This document shows, piece by piece, positions 8,828-14,069 of a stretch of DNA of 14,069 nt. Both the position numbers and the translations under genes were made by a program. Below the pieces are notes generated by a model, which saw nothing but the letters and a program-made list of their open reading frames with translations, made no database searches and was not told the DNA's origin. Source of the stretch: Chloroflexota bacterium (lineage in GTDB: Bacteria; Chloroflexota; Anaerolineae; CG2-30-64-16); the NCBI GenBank assembly GCA_029555885.1, contig JAKPQT010000498.1, positions 1 through 14,069 on the forward strand. The letters are read 5' to 3'. Positions within the stretch are counted from its first letter, which is position 1. Every line of letters begins with the position of its first letter.

Positions 8828-8856
8828 TTGGCAAGCGTTTGCACCCATGTTATACT
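8828..8856 (+). promoter_or_regulatory. sigma-70-type promoter of the GH36 gene
   Basis: TTGGCA at 8828-8833 and TATACT at 8851-8856 are separated by exactly 17 bases. TGT immediately precedes the -10 hexamer, adding an extended -10. A transcript start near 8863 leaves a leader of about 43 bases before the ATG at 8906. This is the best promoter in the window. Confidence 0.75.
8831..8842 (+). promoter_or_regulatory. LacI-family-type operator over the -35/spacer of the GH36 promoter
   Basis: GCAAGC|GTTTGC is a 12-base palindrome with one mismatched pair and a central CG at 8836-8837, the layout of LacI/GalR-family operators. It covers the end of the -35 hexamer and half of the spacer, so a bound repressor would block RNA polymerase. 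The repressor gene is not in the window. Assignment to the family is by pattern only. Confidence 0.5.
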
Positions 8857-8882
8857 TCACCCAGTTGGATCACCTTCTCTCC

Positions 8883-8920
8883 TTCCTCCATCAAGGAGGC
8901 ATTGCATGCGTTTCCTCCAT
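8883..8920 (+). promoter_or_regulatory. Shine-Dalgarno hairpin and flanking direct repeats at the GH36 start
   Basis: CCTCC (8885-8889) can pair with GGAGG (8895-8899) around a five-base loop; the right arm is the Shine-Dalgarno core, six bases before ATG 8906. The 9-mer TTCCTCCAT occurs twice, at 8883-8891 and 8912-8920, on either side of the ribosome site, so each copy offers CCTCC to pair with GGAGG. The function is unproven. Confidence 0.4.
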
Positions 8921-10906
8921 TCCGCCGGTCCGGACACCTTTTCCTTTCGCTATGACGCTGCGCCCTCGGCCATCCTGATGCCCACATGGCCGCGTGAGAC
9001 TACCGCAGCACCAATGAACGAGGCTGCGCCGGGCAGCGAGACGCGGCATGACGCCTACCGCGATGCAGCCACTGGTCTGGCGGTCACTGTCACCGCGCGC
9101 GCCTTTGCCGGGTTCCCCGCGGTCGAATGGGTGCTCGAACTCACCAACGATGGAACCAATGACACCCCGATCATCGAGGACCTGCTCCCGCTCGACGCGC
9201 GACTGCCGCTGCCTGCACAGGAACGGCTGCGGCTGCACCACCCGCATGGCAGCCTGTGCCAGATGGACGACTTCCTGCCGCAGGTCACCGAGTTGCGGCC
9301 GGGCGCGCAGGTGACGGTTGCGCCGCGCGGCGGGCGCTCTTCCAACGGCGCGTTTCCCTTTGCCAACCTCCAGGCAGGCAGCGGCGGCCTCATCGTGGCA
9401 GTCGGCTGGTCGGGCCAGTGGGCCATGACCTTCAGCCGCGACCGGGAGGGCCTGCACCTGACCGCGGGCATGGAACGCACGCGCCTGCGCCTGCATCCCG
9501 GCGAGAGCGTCCGCACCCCGCGCATCCTGCTCATGGAGTGGGAGGGAGACGATGTCGAAACGGGGCAAAACCTGCTGCGCCAACTGCTGCTGGCACACTA
9601 CCTGCCGCGACTGAACGAGGAGCTGGTGCTGCCGCCCGTCGCGCAGTGCCTGCAGGGCTACTTCTACCTGACAGGCCGCGCAGGCGAGCAATATGAGCAG
9701 GTGGCCCTGCCGAAGGTTGCGGCCCTCGGCGCGGACGCCTACTGGATCGACGCCTGCTGGTACGGCGGGCAGCGGGAATGGTGGCAGGAGGTCGGGTCGT
9801 GGACTGTGAACCGGACCCGCTTCCCCAACGGCTTGCGGCCCATCAGCGATGCGGCGCGCGCCGCAGGCATGCAGTTCGTGCTCTGGTTCGAACCGGAGCG
9901 CGTGCGGCCGGGCTCGGAGCTGCACCAGCAGCACCCCGAGTTTCTGCTCACCGCGCCCGACAATCCGGACAACCTGCTCTTCAATCTGGGGATGCCGGAG
10001 GCGCGCGCGTATCTGACCGACCTGCTATCCGCCGCCATCAGCGAGCACGGGGTGGACATCTACCGGCAGGACTTCAACTTCGACCCGCTGCCCTACTGGC
10101 AGGCGGCAGACCCGCCCGACCGCGCCGGCATCACCGAGATTCGCTACGTCACGGGCCTGTACGAGCTATGGGACGAGCTGCGCCGCCGGCATCCCGGACT
10201 GTGGATTGACAACTGCGCCAGCGGCGGCCGCCGCATCGACCTGGAGACCCTCAGCCGCTCGCTGCCGCTGTGGCCGAGTGATTTCCACGATATCGTAGGA
10301 CTGGCCTATGGCCGCGGGCTGCACGTGGGCGACCAGTGCATCAACGCGGGGCTGGCACGCTGGGTGCCGCTGTTCGGCGGCGGCGTCTGGAACTTCACGC
10401 CCTACTCCACGCGCAGCCAGCTCATCGGCGGCTTCACCTTCGGCTTCCACATCGACGCGGCACATCTGCCGGCAGACGACGCGGCCGAACTCACCGGCTC
10501 CCTGGATGTGATGGCCAAGGGCGTAACCCTGCTGGATGACGCGTTCCCATTGGCAGATGCGGCTGCAGCTATTGCCGAGCTGCACAGCATCCGCCCGTTC
10601 CTGACCGGCGACTTCCACGAGCTGCTGCCGCTGACGGTTACCTACCATGACTGGTGCGGCTGGCAACTGCACCGGGAAGACCTGGCCGCGGGGGTGGCCG
10701 TCCTGTTGCGCCGGCACCGCAGCCCCTTCCCGACGTTCGACCTGAACCTGAAGCGCATCGACCCAGAGGTGGCATACGCTGTCAGCATCAGCCACGGATA
10801 TACGGCAGAGCCTGACATCCGCCTTCGCGGTGCGGAGCTCGCGCGATTGACCGTTACGATTAACGAGACACCGGGCAGCGTACTTGTGCGCTACCGCCGG
10901 GTGTGA
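8906..10906 (+). CDS. GH36 alpha-galactosidase
   Basis: A 666-residue cytoplasmic glycosidase (no signal peptide) that should hydrolyse terminal alpha-galactosides, or alpha-GalNAc, by the retaining GH36 mechanism. The N-terminal beta-supersandwich covers about residues 1-260. The (beta/alpha)8 barrel follows with WIDACWYGG and WFEPE (327-331). The nucleophile is in YRQDFN (Asp389) and the likely acid/base in WPSDFHD (Asp459), with a CASGGRRID loop between them. A C-terminal beta domain ends at the stop. The YRQDFN form, where classical members have KWDxN, marks a less studied GH36 subgroup. The start is ATG 8906 because AAGGAGG at 8893-8899 precedes it. A longer frame from TTG 8828 would begin inside the -35 promoter hexamer, upstream of the predicted transcript start, and add 26 residues with no family match. 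The gene stands alone behind its own LacI-type controlled promoter and converges on the lipoprotein gene with an 18-19 base gap. Confidence 0.92.
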   Translation: MRFLHSAGPDTFSFRYDAAPSAILMPTWPRETTAAPMNEAAPGSETRHDAYRDAATGLAVTVTARAFAGFPAVEWVLELTNDGTNDTPIIEDLLPLDARLPLPAQERLRLHHPHGSLCQMDDFLPQVTELRPGAQVTVAPRGGRSSNGAFPFANLQAGSGGLIVAVGWSGQWAMTFSRDREGLHLTAGMERTRLRLHPGESVRTPRILLMEWEGDDVETGQNLLRQLLLAHYLPRLNEELVLPPVAQCLQGYFYLTGRAGEQYEQVALPKVAALGADAYWIDACWYGGQREWWQEVGSWTVNRTRFPNGLRPISDAARAAGMQFVLWFEPERVRPGSELHQQHPEFLLTAPDNPDNLLFNLGMPEARAYLTDLLSAAISEHGVDIYRQDFNFDPLPYWQAADPPDRAGITEIRYVTGLYELWDELRRRHPGLWIDNCASGGRRIDLETLSRSLPLWPSDFHDIVGLAYGRGLHVGDQCINAGLARWVPLFGGGVWNFTPYSTRSQLIGGFTFGFHIDAAHLPADDAAELTGSLDVMAKGVTLLDDAFPLADAAAAIAELHSIRPFLTGDFHELLPLTVTYHDWCGWQLHREDLAAGVAVLLRRHRSPFPTFDLNLKRIDPEVAYAVSISHGYTAEPDIRLRGAELARLTVTINETPGSVLVRYRRV

Positions 10907-10925
10907 CAGCGACCCGTGTGTCGAG

Positions 10926-13187
10926 TCACTGCAGATACTCGAAACCGCGCCAGCCGCTCTTTGGTCCCGCGTTGCCATAGGCATCCACTGCCCAAACACG
11001 CCAACGTCCCGGCTGCGCGCCGACGAAATCGTGCCTGTAGTTCGTCGCCGTGATGCCTGGAAACACACCCCAGGTCACACCTACGTCGGTACACCACTGA
11101 TCCGGATCGCAACAAAGCAGGCAGTCGATCTCGACAGTGTACGAGGCTGCTCCAGGTACCGCGGTCCACTCCAGGTAAGTGGTGCGCGGGACGTGGTAAA
11201 AGACTGCGCCGTCCGGAGGCGAGATCTGCTGCGGCGCGGCCAGCGCCACCTGAACCACCTGTACCTGCATCGAGCAATACTGCACCCCTGCGTTCGAGAT
11301 GACCTGTAGCGTATAGGTCCTGGATTCATAGGGACAGACCTGCCGGTCCTCGCGGCCGGTCACCCCGTTGCCGTCCAGGTAAATCTGATTAACGTTTCGC
11401 ACATCCCAACCCAGCGTCGCGCACCCCCCTTGCGTGATGACCTCCGGCTCCACCCAACATGACACATAGGGTGGAGGAGGCGGCGCGGTGGGCGGCGGGG
11501 ATGTCGGGGGCGGCATCGTGGGCGGTGGTGGGCGCGGCGGCGCGGGGATCTCAACTTCAGGCAACTCGACGAGCGGGAAGTTGCAGCGCACATATTGCGA
11601 GCCGCCGCTGACCCAGCCCTGCTGTCCCGTGGCCGACACCCGCACGAGCAGCCAGGTGGCCTCGGGGTTGCGCCCCAGCGGCGTCAGGCGGGCGCCCTGG
11701 GTCACGGCGCCCAGGATCGGATAGTTCGTGCCTGGCCCGCCCCGGAGGTTCAGCCGGACACTGGCGACCTCGCACTCGGGCTCGCTCGGCGGCGCCTCGG
11801 TCGGCGGCCTCCGGGTCGGCGGCCTCTCGGTCGGCGGGAGCAGCTTGCCAGGCAGAATCTCGATGTCATCGATAGTGGCCTGGCCCGAGAGCATCTCGAA
11901 CGCGACACCGCCCTCGGTCAACGGTTCGCGGTCCGTGTAGTCCAATTCAAGCTTGTCATCCACGTAGACCTGCAGCCGCCCGCCCTGAGCCGCCAGCTCG
12001 ACCTCGTGCCAGCGGTTCAGTTGGTGCGTCGCCTCGACGCCTGCCAGCTCAAGCACGCCCTGGCCCGGGCTCTTATGCAGATAAAGGCCCTCTCCGCTGA
12101 AGCCCACCCAATAACGTCGGATGCCGCCCGGCACCGGCGTCGCCCGATAGTTGATGTGTAGCGTACCCCCCGGCGATTTGACCCGGAAGCGCAGGCGGTA
12201 ATTGTCCCATGCATGATCCGTCAGCCAGGCCCACCCGTACGCGTTTCCGTTCAGCGCGTAGCCGCTCCCCTGTCGCTCGATGCTCCAGGCGTCGTCCAAG
12301 TCCCACCACGCAGCCAGGCTATCATCGAAATCCTCGCAATAGAGCACCCCCTCCGCGCAAGTCAACCAGTCGGGGAAGAACGTGGTGTCCTCCTCCGCGT
12401 GGTCGCGGGTGCGTTCCATCCACGGGTCAAGCCTCAGCGCATCGATAAGCGGCGCCAGCTCCTCCATCGGGTGCGGCTCGCGGCCGGCCAGCCCGGCCAC
12501 TGCGTCCGCCGCGACGCCAGGATCGGTGAACCAGAAGTAGCCCGCGGGAACCGTGTCAGGCGCGGCCAACGTGCGCGCCTCCATATCCAGCACGGGCCGG
12601 GCCACAACCTCACCTTCAAACACCAGGACCAGGGAACGCTGCGCTGCGGGCAGGTAAATCACCTCGACCCATGAACCGAGCACGCGAAACTCCGCGCTCG
12701 GCGTCTCGATGGCCTTGAGGTGGTTGCCGCAGTCCTTGTAGATGGCCGAGCCCTGGGCATGACAGATGGTGTTGCCTGCCTCGTTCGCGGACTTGGGGCA
12801 GGCGCGCTTCACCAGCTCCGTGCTTCGGAAAACATATACCTTGCATACGCTGCCACCCGACCGGCTCTGGAGGAGCGCCTCACCTGTGATGTCAGTGGTG
12901 AGGCGATCGCCCACAGACAGGGTGTGAAAGGCGCCATCAGATAGAACTGGCAGCGGGTCACCTGCGCCTGCGCGCACCGCGGGAGCCTCGCGGCGCACAT
13001 CGAAATGAAAGACGCCTTCCGCCGGCGCAGGGGCCTCACTGCCCGTCTGTGCAGGTGCGGTGGTGGTGTCACCACCCGTCGTCGCAGGCGGGACAACCAG
13101 CGAACCGTTGCAGCCCAGCAGGGCCAGCAGCAGTACACTCGCCGTTAGTGCGATGTAACGCACCCGGAGACTTTGCGTGGATGTCAT
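10926..13187 (-). CDS. mosaic surface lipoprotein: FecR-like, lectin-like sandwich, SH3b, Ig-like and FnIII-like domains
   Basis: A 753-residue exported lipoprotein. A signal peptide ends in a lipobox LLGC with Cys26, followed by a Thr/Ala/Pro linker. Residues about 58-200 form a FecR-like region (VGDRLTTDITGEALLQ) with paired cysteines (115, 130, 142, 153). Residues 282-445 look like a LamG/DUF1080-type sandwich, opening with CEDFDD and ending ATIDDIEI. PPTxx repeats at 451-467 lead to an SH3b domain (471-535, VRLNLRGGPGTNYP). A Pro-rich tether (549-573) leads to an Ig-like domain opening CWVEPEVITQGG and a final FnIII-like domain (651-750). The start is ATG 13187, eight bases after AGAGGTG; the longer frame from TTG 13208 overlaps the upstream gene's stop and lacks such a site. 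Domain names are by resemblance. The modules suggest binding to cell wall or glycans at the surface. It is probably co-transcribed with the membrane protein gene upstream, whose stop lies 17 bases before this ATG. Confidence 0.85.
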   Translation of the reverse strand: MTSTQSLRVRYIALTASVLLLALLGCNGSLVVPPATTGGDTTTAPAQTGSEAPAPAEGVFHFDVRREAPAVRAGAGDPLPVLSDGAFHTLSVGDRLTTDITGEALLQSRSGGSVCKVYVFRSTELVKRACPKSANEAGNTICHAQGSAIYKDCGNHLKAIETPSAEFRVLGSWVEVIYLPAAQRSLVLVFEGEVVARPVLDMEARTLAAPDTVPAGYFWFTDPGVAADAVAGLAGREPHPMEELAPLIDALRLDPWMERTRDHAEEDTTFFPDWLTCAEGVLYCEDFDDSLAAWWDLDDAWSIERQGSGYALNGNAYGWAWLTDHAWDNYRLRFRVKSPGGTLHINYRATPVPGGIRRYWVGFSGEGLYLHKSPGQGVLELAGVEATHQLNRWHEVELAAQGGRLQVYVDDKLELDYTDREPLTEGGVAFEMLSGQATIDDIEILPGKLLPPTERPPTRRPPTEAPPSEPECEVASVRLNLRGGPGTNYPILGAVTQGARLTPLGRNPEATWLLVRVSATGQQGWVSGGSQYVRCNFPLVELPEVEIPAPPRPPPPTMPPPTSPPPTAPPPPPYVSCWVEPEVITQGGCATLGWDVRNVNQIYLDGNGVTGREDRQVCPYESRTYTLQVISNAGVQYCSMQVQVVQVALAAPQQISPPDGAVFYHVPRTTYLEWTAVPGAASYTVEIDCLLCCDPDQWCTDVGVTWGVFPGITATNYRHDFVGAQPGRWRVWAVDAYGNAGPKSGWRGFEYLQ
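11469..11543 (-). repeat. proline-rich low-complexity linker (residues 549-573 of the lipoprotein)
   Basis: Near-continuous proline codons interrupted by Thr, Ser, Met and Ala give runs such as PPPPTMPPP. On the plus strand it appears as a G-rich tract of GGCGG/GGTGG units. It probably forms an extended tether between the SH3b and Ig-like domains, and it is a likely site of length variation by slippage. Confidence 0.7.
11787..11837 (-). repeat. 15-bp tandem repeat encoding PPTxx units
   Basis: PPTER, PPTRR and PPTEA follow one another (residues 451-465) and end in PP, encoded by a degenerate 15-base repeat visible on the plus strand as GTCGGCGGCCTC-like units. It links the lectin-like and SH3b domains. 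Confidence 0.7.
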
Positions 13188-13195
13188 GGTGACGC

Positions 13196-13202
13196 ACCTC
13201 TT
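13196..13202 (-). promoter_or_regulatory. ribosome binding site of the lipoprotein gene
   Basis: On the minus strand AGAGGTG lies eight bases before ATG 13187 and decides between that start and the TTG at 13208. Confidence 0.55.
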
Positions 13203-13204
13203 TC

Positions 13205-14069
13205 TCAATCACCTGCGCGCGCGCTGACCTCGCGCCAGCGCTGCAACCAACGGCCGGCAATCAAGAGTCCCACGTTCAGCCCAAAGCCCAGGCACAAGCC
13301 CACCAGCGCAGCATCCAGCAGCCCCAGGCTTGCGAGCACGGCCGGCCATGTCTCGCAGCCGTACAGCAACCGGGCCGAAATGTTGGTGCAGTAGGTGATG
13401 CCCGCCCACACAATCGCCAGACTGCTGCCCGCGTACCGCGGCAGCAGGAAGGGCAGATGCGACACGACCAAGCCGGACAGACTGAACCCAAGCCGCATCA
13501 GCCAATCGGCTTTGCTGAGATACCTGCCACGCACAGGGGGCATCCCTGCGGCCAGGCTCAGGCCCAGACCAGCAACGAATCCCATCAGGATGACGGGCAG
13601 CATCCGTTCCCCGCGCAGTCCGCCCAACAATGCCAGGAAAGCCTGCATCAGCCCGAATACCAGCGTGCCCAGTCCAAGCATCACGGCGGCCATGCGGCGC
13701 GAACGCGCGTGGATAACGGGCAGCGCTTCGTCGCCGCCATCGCTGCCCGGCACCAGCATCCGCGCCAGCAGTAGCCCAAAGGTCAAGGCCGCGCCTAACA
13801 ACAGCCCCCAGAGCAGGCCCTCCGCAGCCATCAGACCGGGCTCGTACTGCTGGACGAGCAGGAGGGCAGTCGCAAAGCGCAGCCCGGCCAGCGCCACGCC
13901 AGTGCCCAGCGCGCCGCCGGCCGTCAGGGCGCCGACGAGATCGCGCTCACGCGCGAGCCGCCGCCGCACGCGCCAGAACCATACGCCCACCGTATCAAAT
14001 GTGGACAGACCGGACCGGAACTCGGCCACCGCAGGCCGCGCGTCAACCAGTGCAGCCCGCAGCTCCACA
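13205..14069 (-). CDS. polytopic membrane protein of unknown function (5' truncated by window edge)
   Basis: The frame is open to the window's right edge, so the visible 287-288 residues are a C-terminal part; the GTG at 14068 is probably internal. The stop is TGA at 13207-13205. After a soluble-looking start (residues 1-40) and a basic stretch VRRRLARERD there are about seven hydrophobic segments, for example LGTGVALAGLRFATALLL, LLWGLLLGAALTFGLLLA, AAVMLGLGTLVFGLMQAFLA and LDAALVGLCLGFGLNVGLL. The C-terminus is basic (RWLQRWREVSAR). I see no motif that names a family: no transporter signature, no kinase box and no zinc finger in the visible part. It ends just before the Shine-Dalgarno of the mosaic lipoprotein, so the two are probably one operon and may act together at the envelope. 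The membrane part might belong to a sensor or to an anti-sigma-like protein whose soluble domain lies outside the window, but this is a guess. Confidence 0.7.
   Translation of the reverse strand, partial: VELRAALVDARPAVAEFRSGLSTFDTVGVWFWRVRRRLARERDLVGALTAGGALGTGVALAGLRFATALLLVQQYEPGLMAAEGLLWGLLLGAALTFGLLLARMLVPGSDGGDEALPVIHARSRRMAAVMLGLGTLVFGLMQAFLALLGGLRGERMLPVILMGFVAGLGLSLAAGMPPVRGRYLSKADWLMRLGFSLSGLVVSHLPFLLPRYAGSSLAIVWAGITYCTNISARLLYGCETWPAVLASLGLLDAALVGLCLGFGLNVGLLIAGRWLQRWREVSARAGD

Noticed and set aside
8828..8905. 26-residue N-terminal extension of GH36 starting at TTG 8828
   Set aside because: The codon is part of the -35 hexamer and lies upstream of the predicted transcript start. 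AAGGAGG before ATG 8906 marks the real start.
8509..8955. Plus-strand frames of 148 and 108 residues crossing the divergent control region (8509-8978)
   Set aside because: They run through the ATPase 5' end, the promoter and the GH36 start in the wrong frame, with no family resemblance or ribosome site.
8891..9934. 347-residue minus-strand frame opposite the GH36 gene
   Set aside because: Shadow frame; the GH36 motifs on the plus strand explain the open reading.
10898..10916. Possible terminator hairpin (CGGGT/ACCCG) between GH36 and the lipoprotein gene
   Set aside because: The stem is only five base pairs with a nine-base loop and has no following T-tract on either strand.

Overview
The window is GC-rich bacterial DNA. 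It most resembles a Chloroflexota genome of the Anaerolineae type. The main clue is the large lipoprotein at 10926-13187, which strings together a FecR-like region, a lectin-like beta-sandwich, an SH3b domain and proline-rich linkers, a layout I associate with that group. The assignment is inference; no rRNA, tRNA or marker gene is present. I see no CRISPR array, insertion sequence, integrase or attachment site.

Layout. (1) Positions 1-4773, plus strand, form a tightly packed carbohydrate operon. It holds the 3' end of a GH38 alpha-mannosidase, a decayed Gfo/Idh/MocA oxidoreductase (5' end missing, two frameshifts, one amber stop), a GPH-family sugar:cation symporter, and a 673-residue protein of unassigned family. 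The last looks like a helical toroid plus beta-sandwich carbohydrate-active enzyme. Start and stop codons overlap at 1247-1250 and 2752-2755. (2) Positions 4825-6558, plus strand, encode a 7TM-PAS-HisKA_3 histidine kinase with its own extended -10 promoter and no response regulator beside it. (3) Positions 6529-8754, minus strand, encode a CopB-type copper P-type ATPase whose 3' end overlaps the kinase's by 30 bp. (4) Positions 8755-8905 are a divergent control region. It holds a strong promoter, a LacI-type palindrome lying on the -35 element and spacer, and a leader hairpin that covers the Shine-Dalgarno sequence of the next gene. (5) Positions 8906-10906, plus strand, encode a GH36 alpha-galactosidase. 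(6) Positions 10926-14069, minus strand, encode the mosaic lipoprotein and, just upstream of it, a polytopic membrane protein that runs off the window.

How the genes work together. The GH38 mannosidase, GPH symporter, unassigned enzyme and GH36 galactosidase suggest a cell that takes up and degrades alpha-linked mannose- and galactose-containing glycans. The loss of the sugar oxidoreductase suggests that one branch of this pathway is decaying or is supplied from elsewhere. The GH36 gene appears to be a separate regulon member under a LacI-family repressor encoded outside the window. The copper ATPase and histidine kinase show no functional link to the sugar genes. The lipoprotein and membrane protein form a separate envelope unit of unknown role.
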